Assembly: GCA_027488865.1 (NCBI GenBank)
Contig: JAIYAU010000049.1
Location: 50,856-114,855, forward strand
DNA length: 64,000 nucleotides
Reading direction: 5' to 3'
From: Cytophagaceae bacterium
GTDB taxonomy: Bacteria > Bacteroidota > Bacteroidia > Cytophagales > UBA9547
Part shown: piece after piece, positions 44,590 through 52,655 of the stretch
Numbering within the stretch: position 1 is the stretch's first letter
Layout of the letters: each line of letters begins with the position of its first letter
Notes under the pieces: generated by a model
Told to the model about the DNA's origin: nothing
What the model saw: only the letters and a program-made list of their open reading frames with translations
Databases searched by the model: none
Program-made: the position numbers and the translations under genes

Positions 44590-45342
44590 ATGGAATTTAC
44601 AGTAGCACAAAAGCTCGAAGCGCTAATGAAGCTTCAGTCAATTGACTCTAAACTTAATGACATCAAAAAAATCCGTGGGGATTTACCCGAAGAAATAAGG
44701 GACCTTGAAGACGAACTCATAGGTTTTGAAACTCGCATCAGTAAACAAAAAGCTGATATAGATAACTATCAAAATGAGATAGATACTAAAAAGCAAGCCA
44801 TAAAAGATGCAGAAAAAACTATCAAAAAGTATGAAGAACAACAAATGAACGTTAGAAATAACCGAGAGTTTGATGCGATTACTAAAGAAATCGAACTTCA
44901 GCAACTTGAAATCCAAATTTGCCAAAAGAAAATAAAAGAGGCACAAAATGGAACTGAATTAAAAAAGCAAGAAATTGACAAAACCAAAACTGCCCTTGAG
45001 GATCGCAAAAAGGATTTAGAAGGTAAAAAAGGTGAGCTCAAAGTACTTACAGAAGAAAGTAACGACGAGGAAGTTAAATTACAAAAAGATAGAGACGCGG
45101 CCGCTGGTTTTATTGAAGCAAGATTGTTGGTTTCTTATAACAGAATAAGAACGAATGCCCTTAACGGTCTAGCTGTTGTTATGGTAAAAAGAGATGCTTG
45201 TGGTGGATGTTTTAATACTGTACCTCCTCAGCGTCAAGCAGATATTAAAGATAAAAAGAAGATTATTGTTTGTGAGCACTGTGGTCGCATTTTAGCTGAC
45301 GTGGAAATGCCTGTGCTTGCTGAAGTTCCTAGTAAAAAATAA
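44590..45342 (+). CDS. Coiled-coil protein with C-terminal C4 zinc ribbon
   Basis: This is a 250-residue cytoplasmic protein. Residues about 10-180 form a long charged coiled coil (IRDLEDELIGFETRISKQKA and on), and residues 200-235 a zinc ribbon with Cys204/Cys207 (CGGC) and Cys228/Cys231 (CEHC). The architecture and the position after a Nif3-like gene match the bacterial CT398-like/zf-RING_7 family, whose role is unknown though links to flagellar or secretion factors and nucleic-acid binding have been proposed. Confidence 0.9.
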   Translation: MEFTVAQKLEALMKLQSIDSKLNDIKKIRGDLPEEIRDLEDELIGFETRISKQKADIDNYQNEIDTKKQAIKDAEKTIKKYEEQQMNVRNNREFDAITKEIELQQLEIQICQKKIKEAQNGTELKKQEIDKTKTALEDRKKDLEGKKGELKVLTEESNDEEVKLQKDRDAAAGFIEARLLVSYNRIRTNALNGLAVVMVKRDACGGCFNTVPPQRQADIKDKKKIIVCEHCGRILADVEMPVLAEVPSKK

Positions 45343-45357
45343 AGTAATTATTAACTT

Positions 45358-46869
45358 TTGAATAATTTCTTGTTTCTAAGGACTTTATTAAAAAAATCGA
45401 TAAATGGGTTGGCAGTTTTTTGCCTCCCATTTTTTGTTTTAATACAATCGGAATGTAATGCTAAGTTTGAGTATAATACTCAAAATAAGGCTGCCTATCT
45501 GGATATTACCAAACTAAAAATAAGCAGTGGAGAGGAAATATTGTCCCAAGCCATTAAAAAAGACCCCTCCAATGGCATCAATATTTACCTTGAAAACTAT
45601 TTAGACGTCATTAAACTTTTTGTAAGTGATGATGAAGACACTTTTCAAAAACTGAAATCTAACGAAACTAAAAGATTAAATCTCCTACAAAAACTCGAAG
45701 CCAATTCTCCTTATTATAAATTTACCCAAGCAGAAATCAAAATACAATGGGCATTTATCAAATTGCGATTTAACGAAGACCTTTCAGCTGCTTGGAGTTT
45801 AAGACAAGCCTACAACCTGCTTGAAGAAAATAAAAAAAAGTTTCCCGATTTTAGTCCTAATGACAAATCACTGGGACTTTTACATATACTTCTAGGAAGT
45901 ATTCCCAGTAAATACCAATGGATTGTGAACTTTATGGGAATGCACGGCAGCGTACAAAAAGGTATACTTGAACTAAAATCTGCAATAGAAAAAAATGATG
46001 TGTATCAACTAGAAAGCCATATCACACTCGTTTTAGTGAAAGCATTTATACTTAAAGATCAAAAATCTATTTATGGATTACTCGAAGACCTTACTAATAT
46101 CAATAGAGACAATCTCTTGTTACCCTTGGCATATGCCTCTGTGTTGATAAACAACGGCAAAAGTGAAAAAGCACAAAACATTTTACTCACTCGCCCTCAG
46201 TCTAGTGACTATATTGACATCCCTCATTTAAAAAGATTGTTGGGCGATACCTATCTCTACAAAGGTGACTATACCCTTGCAAAAACTCAATATTTGGATT
46301 TTTTAGGGTCGTATAAAGGCAAAAATTTTATTAAAGACACCTACTTTAAGCTTTATCTAAGTGATTGGTTTGCAGGTAGCGATGGCAAAGAAAATAAATA
46401 TTTAGAAAATATAAACAACTTTGGGAGGGCAACTTTTGATACGGACAAAAGAGCCCAAGAATTTTATAATAAACATCATGAATATAACCGAGTGCTTACA
46501 AGGGCACGCTTTTTTTGCGATGGTGGCTATTATGCACAAGCCGAAAACTTAATCAACGGTTTATCTATTAATTCATTCTCAAGTAAAAAAGATAAAATAG
46601 AATTTTACTACCGTAAAGCACGCATCTATCATGCACAAGAAAAATGGGAGGAGGCTATTCAATATTATGAAAAAGCCATAAACATTACGGTATTACAAGA
46701 TCGCTACTATTTTGCTCCAAACGCTTGCCTTCAACTCGGCTACATCTACAAAGAAAAGAACAATATAAAACTAGCGAAACATTTTTTTGAAAAAGCTCTT
46801 TTATACGATAACCATGAGTATAAGAATAGTATCGACAATAAGGCTAAAGCTGCATTAAATGAATTTTGA
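45358..46869 (+). CDS. Exported TPR-repeat protein
   Basis: This 503-residue protein has a signal peptide (FCLPFFVLIQSECNA) after a TTG start 15 nt beyond the zinc-ribbon gene. Most of the rest is alpha-helical; clear TPR units occur near the C-terminus (YYRKARIYHAQEKWEEAIQY, ACLQLGYIYKEKNNIKLAKH) and around LKRLLGDTYLYKGDYTLAKT. No enzyme motif is seen. It is probably a periplasmic or surface scaffold. The cysteine near the end of the signal is not in a good lipobox, so lipidation is doubtful. Confidence 0.8.
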   Translation: MNNFLFLRTLLKKSINGLAVFCLPFFVLIQSECNAKFEYNTQNKAAYLDITKLKISSGEEILSQAIKKDPSNGINIYLENYLDVIKLFVSDDEDTFQKLKSNETKRLNLLQKLEANSPYYKFTQAEIKIQWAFIKLRFNEDLSAAWSLRQAYNLLEENKKKFPDFSPNDKSLGLLHILLGSIPSKYQWIVNFMGMHGSVQKGILELKSAIEKNDVYQLESHITLVLVKAFILKDQKSIYGLLEDLTNINRDNLLLPLAYASVLINNGKSEKAQNILLTRPQSSDYIDIPHLKRLLGDTYLYKGDYTLAKTQYLDFLGSYKGKNFIKDTYFKLYLSDWFAGSDGKENKYLENINNFGRATFDTDKRAQEFYNKHHEYNRVLTRARFFCDGGYYAQAENLINGLSINSFSSKKDKIEFYYRKARIYHAQEKWEEAIQYYEKAINITVLQDRYYFAPNACLQLGYIYKEKNNIKLAKHFFEKALLYDNHEYKNSIDNKAKAALNEF

Positions 46870-46890
46870 GACTAAGGCTATCGTAAATTC

Positions 46891-48144
46891 ATGAACGAAT
46901 TCCAACTAAAAGCATTAAAATGGGCGCAACAGTTTAAATATGTGGCTTGGCTGCATCACAACCACATCTCCTACCCTTGTGAGTCATTTATCAATTGCCT
47001 CGCAGTAAGCGATAGCGCGATTAATTTTAACGGCAATGAAATACTTAATCAATTAAAGAACCAAATAGAGCCCCGTTGGTTGTTTGGCTACTTAGGCTAT
47101 GACCTGGTAGAGGAATTAGAAGACATTAACTGTAATAATCCTAAAACAATTGATGCTCCTAAATCCATTTTTTTCGAACCTACACATCTTATACTTTTCG
47201 AAAAGGAGAAAATTAAAATTATTTCTAACAATAAAAATACAGTTCTTGCGGAGATAAATTCGCTAGATTTATCCTTGGCTTCCAGTCAATTATTCCACAC
47301 CCTCAACCTCCAGTGCAGTATTACCAAAAGTGAGTATTTGGCCAATGTTGGTCATATCATCGAACAAATACAAAAAGGCGATATCTATGAAATCAATTAT
47401 TCGATTGAATTTAGCGCAGTAAACTACATCCTTGATCCATTAAGCACTTACCTTGACTTAAATACCCTCTCTCCCACCCCATTTTCAAGTTATTTAAAGC
47501 TAGATAAACTTTATATTTTGGGTGCTTCACCAGAGCGGTTTATTAAAAAAGAGGGCGATAAAATAATTTCTCAACCTATAAAAGGCACAAAACGAAGGGG
47601 CAAAACCCCAGTAGAGGATGCGCAAAACATTACAGACCTAACAAACAGCCCCAAAGAGCGCTCAGAAAATATAATGATCGTTGATCTTGTTAGAAATGAC
47701 TTGTCAAAAACCTGTAAACCAGGTACCGTAAAGGTACAGGAACTTTGTGGCATATACACTTTTAAACAAGTGCATCAAATGATTTCTACAGTAGTTGCTC
47801 AATGCGAAGATGTCCCTATTGTAGACATTATTAAAAATGCCTTCCCCATGGGCAGCATGACTGGAGCACCAAAAGTAAGCGCCATGAACCTCATCCAACA
47901 ATTTGAAAATCATCATCGAGGCATCTACTCTGGAGCCATAGGGTATTTTACACCGGAACAAGATTTTGATTTTAATGTAGTAATCCGGAGCTTAGTTTAT
48001 GATCAATTAAATCAAAAACTATCGTTTTGTGTTGGAAGCGCAATTACCGCATTATCCAATCCAGAGGAAGAATATACAGAATGTCTGTTAAAAGCCAAAG
48101 CAATTTTTGAGGTTTTGGGAATTGAAAATAATAAAATACCGTAG
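46891..48144 (+). CDS. pabB: Aminodeoxychorismate synthase component I
   Basis: This 417-residue enzyme of the chorismate-binding family makes 4-amino-4-deoxychorismate for folate. PIKGT at residues 229-233 (Lys231) separates PabB from anthranilate synthase TrpE, which has an Ala-Gly pair there. Other landmarks are KGDIYEINYS, LGASPERFIK, ERSENIMIVDLVRNDLSK, FPMGSMTGAPK and the C-terminal VGSAITALSNPEEEY. The glutaminase partner PabA and lyase PabC are not adjacent. It closes the five-gene run, 21 nt after the TPR gene. Confidence 0.93.
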   Translation: MNEFQLKALKWAQQFKYVAWLHHNHISYPCESFINCLAVSDSAINFNGNEILNQLKNQIEPRWLFGYLGYDLVEELEDINCNNPKTIDAPKSIFFEPTHLILFEKEKIKIISNNKNTVLAEINSLDLSLASSQLFHTLNLQCSITKSEYLANVGHIIEQIQKGDIYEINYSIEFSAVNYILDPLSTYLDLNTLSPTPFSSYLKLDKLYILGASPERFIKKEGDKIISQPIKGTKRRGKTPVEDAQNITDLTNSPKERSENIMIVDLVRNDLSKTCKPGTVKVQELCGIYTFKQVHQMISTVVAQCEDVPIVDIIKNAFPMGSMTGAPKVSAMNLIQQFENHHRGIYSGAIGYFTPEQDFDFNVVIRSLVYDQLNQKLSFCVGSAITALSNPEEEYTECLLKAKAIFEVLGIENNKIP

Positions 48145-48252
48145 CTTTCCAAATTCGGGGTGATAATAGTCACAATCAGAAATTGTACTTCCCCAGCTCC
48201 AGAGTGACAAATAAAATGTGTAAATTCATTTTGTATAGGTCATTTTGACGGT

Positions 48253-49941
48253 CTACTCTTTGTTTGCAGCAATCACTCCTAAACGTATTACATACTGGAC
48301 AAAATGTTCTTCATTTGTTCTTTCAAGATGAATGGTTTTTTGAGTCCCATGTCTTAAAATCTCAAGTTTAAGCTGAGGTAAATTGAATAGCAATTGATAT
48401 TCTTGTGGAAATTGATTGTTTATCTTTAAAATCTCATCATTTTTGGCAAGTAAATTATCTGCCAGAGAATTAATGTCTACCTTTTCTATAAATAGGCGAT
48501 TGTTTAAATGGTGTAGTCGTACCCCATAATTTTTTTCGCTTGTGGTGGCCGCTTCAAAGGCATGGAGTTCAAATTTGCTGTTTGTAGTAATTTCTCTTAG
48601 ATAGTCAACTAGGTTGGTTTTTCCCAAAATACATTCTTGATACCAATGATTTGTTTTTTGGTCAATGAGTTGCTCTACAATTCTTAAGAAGTCCGTTAAC
48701 GAATATCCCACATTAGGGTTATTAAATTCATGCCACATTCGACGCATTAGTTCATGAATATCAAACTGTCCTTGTGAATATTGCTGTATTTCAAGATCAA
48801 GAATAAAAGCCGCTATGCAACCCTTGTCATAAATAGAAACTCGTCTAGATGATGCGGTTGGAATATAACCATCCACCCATAAGTCTAATGAGGAATCAGC
48901 CAAGGACAAATGGTAGTTTCCATCATTTTCTAGGTGCCTCTTTAAAATGTTGTTAAACTCAATTAGATATTGCTCATCAGAGTATACGCCCGATTTCCAA
49001 AGGAATAAATCACCTAAGTAGGTGGTAATGCCTTCAGCAATGAAGCCGGTATCAAAATAAGTGGCAGAAAAAAATTGGTAAGGACTAAGTTCTTTAGGTC
49101 TTATTTTACAAATATTCCAAGCATGGTAAAGTTCGTGACTACTGATACCCAAAAGGTCTTGTTGGAAACTCTCCAAATAAAAGTCAGTCGATGGTCCTAA
49201 GGTAATAATGGTTGAATTTCTATGTTCTACACCATGATAATGGCGGTAAGGCAAAATGAGGAAAATAAAGTGATAATCTTCAAACGGAACAGACTCCATG
49301 GTGCTTACCTGCAAATGAATGAATTTGCGGAAATCTGAAACAAGTTGTTCCGAATTTGATGGTTCAATCCCATAGAACCAAAGATGATAAGGAAAGCCTT
49401 TTACATCTATCTGAATGTTAGTTAGGTATGGTGAGGCAACCAACGGCATGTCAACCAACTCGTAGAAATCATTGAAACGAACTGTGTAACCTATATTTTC
49501 TTGCCAAACAAATAATCTCCCACATGCAATTTGGTAGCTATTGGGCAATTCAATTATTAATTCGACAGTTTCATCCAGTCGATTTTCTACAAACATGCAT
49601 AAATTAATAGGATTAACATATAATAATTCATCATCAAACCAACTACCACCTGCGTCCATCTGAGCAGCAATGTAATTGTATTTTATATGAATAGTTTTAT
49701 TTGACGCAGTTCTTATCCTCCAAGTGTTTTTATTGATTTTTGTAAAGCTTAATGTTTCATTATTTTGACTAAAACATTCAAAATTTATAATGTTCTTCGC
49801 AAAATTTTGAAGTTCATACCGACCAGGTCTCCATGCTGGAAGATGGACATCAATAAATGATTCTTGACCAGAATCCAGTATCGTTTCGACAGTTAACAGT
49901 TGTTTGTGGGGCTTTGAAAAATAAATTTTATACTTAATCAT
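48253..49941 (-). CDS. M61 family (glycyl aminopeptidase-like) metallopeptidase
   Basis: This 562-residue protein carries the zinc motif HELYHAWN (His269, Glu270, His273) followed by the third ligand region FIAEGITTYLGD (Glu303), and GVEHRNST upstream, all M61 hallmarks. The N-terminal 170 residues are the family's beta-sandwich (LPAWRPGRYELQNFAKNI), and a C-terminal PDZ-like domain lies around residues 470-550. No signal peptide is visible, so it is probably cytoplasmic. It converges on pabB with a 108-nt gap. Confidence 0.93.
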   Translation of the reverse strand: MIKYKIYFSKPHKQLLTVETILDSGQESFIDVHLPAWRPGRYELQNFAKNIINFECFSQNNETLSFTKINKNTWRIRTASNKTIHIKYNYIAAQMDAGGSWFDDELLYVNPINLCMFVENRLDETVELIIELPNSYQIACGRLFVWQENIGYTVRFNDFYELVDMPLVASPYLTNIQIDVKGFPYHLWFYGIEPSNSEQLVSDFRKFIHLQVSTMESVPFEDYHFIFLILPYRHYHGVEHRNSTIITLGPSTDFYLESFQQDLLGISSHELYHAWNICKIRPKELSPYQFFSATYFDTGFIAEGITTYLGDLFLWKSGVYSDEQYLIEFNNILKRHLENDGNYHLSLADSSLDLWVDGYIPTASSRRVSIYDKGCIAAFILDLEIQQYSQGQFDIHELMRRMWHEFNNPNVGYSLTDFLRIVEQLIDQKTNHWYQECILGKTNLVDYLREITTNSKFELHAFEAATTSEKNYGVRLHHLNNRLFIEKVDINSLADNLLAKNDEILKINNQFPQEYQLLFNLPQLKLEILRHGTQKTIHLERTNEEHFVQYVIRLGVIAANKE

Positions 49942-50131
49942 GAGAACAAAGTACAGGAATGTCTAAAGGCTCTATAATTGGCTAATAAGAGTAAATTGAC
50001 CTAAATGTTGTATATGTTAAAAACATATAGTGGGGACTTTTATACTATTTAAATTAAACAACCAAATCTTTTTTAATAGGTTTATTTAATCCCAAACTGT
50101 ATTATAATTCTTCAAATTAAACAGACCATGT

Positions 50132-52225
50132 TTAGTGTCCATACTTTTGGTCTGTATTTTGCCAAAATTCTGCTTCTCTTTTATCGTAACCAGGTCTTAT
50201 TGTTCTTTCTTTTTCGTATTTTGGTGTATCAGAATCTCCACCACTGTATTTTTTCATCATGCGTTTGCGCATTTTTTCTTTCGCTTTATAAGAGTTTGCC
50301 ACTCTTCCACCTTGGTATGCTGCACTCGGATGTTGTCCTTTTTTGCGATTGTACACCACCACGTCGCCTTCCCAATTAGCAATTTGTTTTGATTTTTGTC
50401 TTATTTTTTTGTCTCGTTTCTGTAAAGAATTTACTGATATGTCTCCTCTGTAGTTGGCTTGTTCTTTATCTTTTTGTCTTCTCATTTGATCTCTATTGGC
50501 TAAGATGTTGCCATCTAAGTCACCTTCACTATTTGAAATTTCATGATTCTTTTTGCGTCTCATTTGTTCTCTATTCGCTAGATAGTTACCACCAATGTCG
50601 CCTTCGCTGTTCGATATTTCATTATTTTTCTTTCTTCGCATTTCTTCTCTATTAGCCAAGAGATTACCATCTAGATCTCCTTCGCTATTGGACATTTCAT
50701 GATTTTTCTTTCTTCGCATTTCTTCTCTACTTGTCAATACATTAGCATCAATATCGCCTTCATTTGTTGACATTTCATGATTTTTCTTTCTGCGCATTTC
50801 GGTGCGATTAGCTAGATATTTGGAGTCTATATCTCCTTCGCTATTAGACATTTCAGCATTTTTTCTTTTTTGCATTTCGGTGCGTTTGGCTAGGTAGTCA
50901 CCACCAATATCCCCTTCGCTATTCGACATTTCAAGATTTTTCTTTTTGCGCATTTCTGTACGATTGGTTAACACATTCGCGTCAATATCTCCTTCAGAAT
51001 TTGAAGATTCCATGCTCGATTTTTTTCTTTTTTCCGCTCTTTTTATTAAAACATTAGCATCAATATCCCCTTCATTACCAGACATTTCTGTATTTTTATT
51101 TTTGCGATACTCAGCTCTGTTTTCTACAGTATTAGGGGCAAGATCTCCGCTATAATCATGCACTTGTCGGTTAGAATTTTTTCTTTTTTCTTGTCGCGTA
51201 GTAAGAACATTTCCATTTATATTTCCTTCATAATATCCTTCTTGAGGTTTAGTCTGCTTTTTGGATTCAACTACTCCCGTATAATTCGCAATTTCTCTAG
51301 ATTTTTTCTTTCTATCTGTTTGAAAATAAGTACCTTTATCTTTATTTATTGGCTCTTTCATATTGGATTGATTTGATCCATATGCTACACCATTAATTGG
51401 TTCTTTCATACCACTGCCTTGAAAATAATACTTACTTTCATTTTTTGGAGCGTTCATTTGGCTTTCTCGCTTGCGATACAAGGTCACGTTTTTAGGACCA
51501 GCCATTTTGTTGGAATGTAACTGATAGTTGGTTTCATTTTTAGGGCCATCCATTTTGGATGATTGTTGGGAGTAATTAGTTTGGTTTTTAGGACCTTTCA
51601 TTTTGCTACTGTGTTCACTATAGCTAGTGGGGTTTTTGGGAACATCCATTTTGCTACTTTGCTCAGTGTAATTGGTGGCATTTTTTGGACCATCCATTTT
51701 GGAGGATTGTTGAGAATAATTGGTTTGATTTTTAGGACTTTTCATTTTGCTACCGCGTTCACTATAGCTTGTAGGGTTCTTGGGAACGTCCATTTTGCTA
51801 GTTTGCTCGGTATAATTGGTGGCATTTTTGGGAACATCCATTTTGGAGGATTGTTGAGAATAGTTGGTTTGGGTTTTAGGGCTTTTCATTTTGCTACCAC
51901 GCTCACTGTAACTAGTTGGGTTTTTGGGAACGTCCATCTTGTTGCCTTGAGGTGCTACTGTAGCACCATCATTTTTTGGAGGAGCGGTGTTTGTTGGATT
52001 TTGATTATTTTTACCTTGATAGTTAGCTGTTTTTTTATTCTTTTTATTGTGATTTTGTTGTTTTACCGTATTATCGTGTTTGGGTAATTTGGGGCCTTTG
52101 TTTTCTTTACTATACTCTTTACTACCATTGTAGTTAAGATCCTGTTTTGGGTCGGGTTGGGCAAAACTGGCTGTACTAAACAACAAGATTAATATTGTAG
52201 AAAGGTAAATGCACTTGATGTTCAT
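50132..52225 (-). CDS. Secreted low-complexity protein built of two tandem-repeat arrays
   Basis: This 697-residue protein has a signal peptide (STILILLFSTASFAQ). Residues 95-302 are 13 units of 16 residues (SKMDVPKNPTSYSERG type), and residues 334-619 are 11 units of 26 residues (core GDIDANVLTNREEMRRKKN..., ending EMSNSE). The composition is rich in Lys, Asn, Arg, Glu and Ser, with almost no Cys or long hydrophobic stretch after the signal, so it is probably extended or disordered. There is no T9SS sorting domain. The C-terminus has ANWEGD, AAYQGG and KKYSGGD. I know no family. Its downstream position after a small lipoprotein gene that shares the K-rich/AxYxG motif suggests a functional pair. 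Confidence 0.85.
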   Translation of the reverse strand: MNIKCIYLSTILILLFSTASFAQPDPKQDLNYNGSKEYSKENKGPKLPKHDNTVKQQNHNKKNKKTANYQGKNNQNPTNTAPPKNDGATVAPQGNKMDVPKNPTSYSERGSKMKSPKTQTNYSQQSSKMDVPKNATNYTEQTSKMDVPKNPTSYSERGSKMKSPKNQTNYSQQSSKMDGPKNATNYTEQSSKMDVPKNPTSYSEHSSKMKGPKNQTNYSQQSSKMDGPKNETNYQLHSNKMAGPKNVTLYRKRESQMNAPKNESKYYFQGSGMKEPINGVAYGSNQSNMKEPINKDKGTYFQTDRKKKSREIANYTGVVESKKQTKPQEGYYEGNINGNVLTTRQEKRKNSNRQVHDYSGDLAPNTVENRAEYRKNKNTEMSGNEGDIDANVLIKRAEKRKKSSMESSNSEGDIDANVLTNRTEMRKKKNLEMSNSEGDIGGDYLAKRTEMQKRKNAEMSNSEGDIDSKYLANRTEMRRKKNHEMSTNEGDIDANVLTSREEMRRKKNHEMSNSEGDLDGNLLANREEMRRKKNNEISNSEGDIGGNYLANREQMRRKKNHEISNSEGDLDGNILANRDQMRRQKDKEQANYRGDISVNSLQKRDKKIRQKSKQIANWEGDVVVYNRKKGQHPSAAYQGGRVANSYKAKEKMRKRMMKKYSGGDSDTPKYEKERTIRPGYDKREAEFWQNTDQKYGH
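50369..51226 (-). repeat. Eleven tandem 78-bp (26-residue) coding repeats
   Basis: These units in the 697-residue protein keep period and frame exactly over 858 nt. Central copies (GD[IL]...LANREEMRRKKNHE) are nearly identical, while the first and last copies diverge, typical of expansion by unequal recombination or slippage. Confidence 0.9.
51320..51943 (-). repeat. Thirteen tandem 48-bp (16-residue) coding repeats with 144-bp higher-order period
   Basis: The units alternate in threes (DVPKNPTSYSE / KSPKNQTNYSQ / DGPKNATNYTE), so a 144-bp triplet appears three times. The distal four units are diverged. Confidence 0.9.
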
Positions 52226-52240
52226 TCGATTGGTTTTTGG

Positions 52241-52534
52241 TTATTTACGTTTTTTGCCTCTGTAGTATCCAGCGTTCATCCTTCTATCTTTCTTTTTTGA
52301 AACCAGACCCGTATTAAGATCCTTTTTAACAGGCGATTTGCTAGGCAAAGCATCTTTGGGTACTACATTGCCATCCGCATCTTTTTCCATATTGGTTCCA
52401 CGGGTTTCTTGTTGTTTAGCATCTCCATCCCAATAAGAAGGACACGACACAGAACTTTTGCTTTTACAAGATTGTGAACAAAATATGATACCAATCAATA
52501 TTAAAACTAGATATAAGAGTTTCCTAATGTTCAT
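52241..52534 (-). CDS. Small lipoprotein, partner of the repeat protein
   Basis: This 97-residue protein has a signal peptide with lipobox FCSQSC (Cys about 23; hydrophobic core LLYLVLILIGIIF). The mature part is short and charged, with SCPSYWDGDAKQQETRG and a basic end KKKDRRMNAGYYRGKKRK. That end resembles the junctions in the neighbouring repeat protein (for example KKSREIANYTG and QKSKQIANWEGD), so the two probably share a binding partner or descend from a common motif. It lies 15 nt upstream of the repeat gene and is surely in the same transcript. The function is not known. Confidence 0.75.
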   Translation of the reverse strand: MNIRKLLYLVLILIGIIFCSQSCKSKSSVSCPSYWDGDAKQQETRGTNMEKDADGNVVPKDALPSKSPVKKDLNTGLVSKKKDRRMNAGYYRGKKRK

Positions 52535-52655
52535 ATTTTTATTCCGTATTAATTAATAACAAGATGTAATTATGCTGTATTTCCATAATTAATCTTTAAA
52601 ACTTTATAATTAAACTTGCTTAATAACAATTTAATTCAAAGTACTGAATATATTT

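Noticed and set aside
50369..51943. Regular tandem repeats that resemble a CRISPR array at first sight
   Set aside because: Periods of 48 and 78 bp are exact multiples of three, there are no unique spacers, the repeats keep one open frame after a signal peptide, and no cas gene is near.
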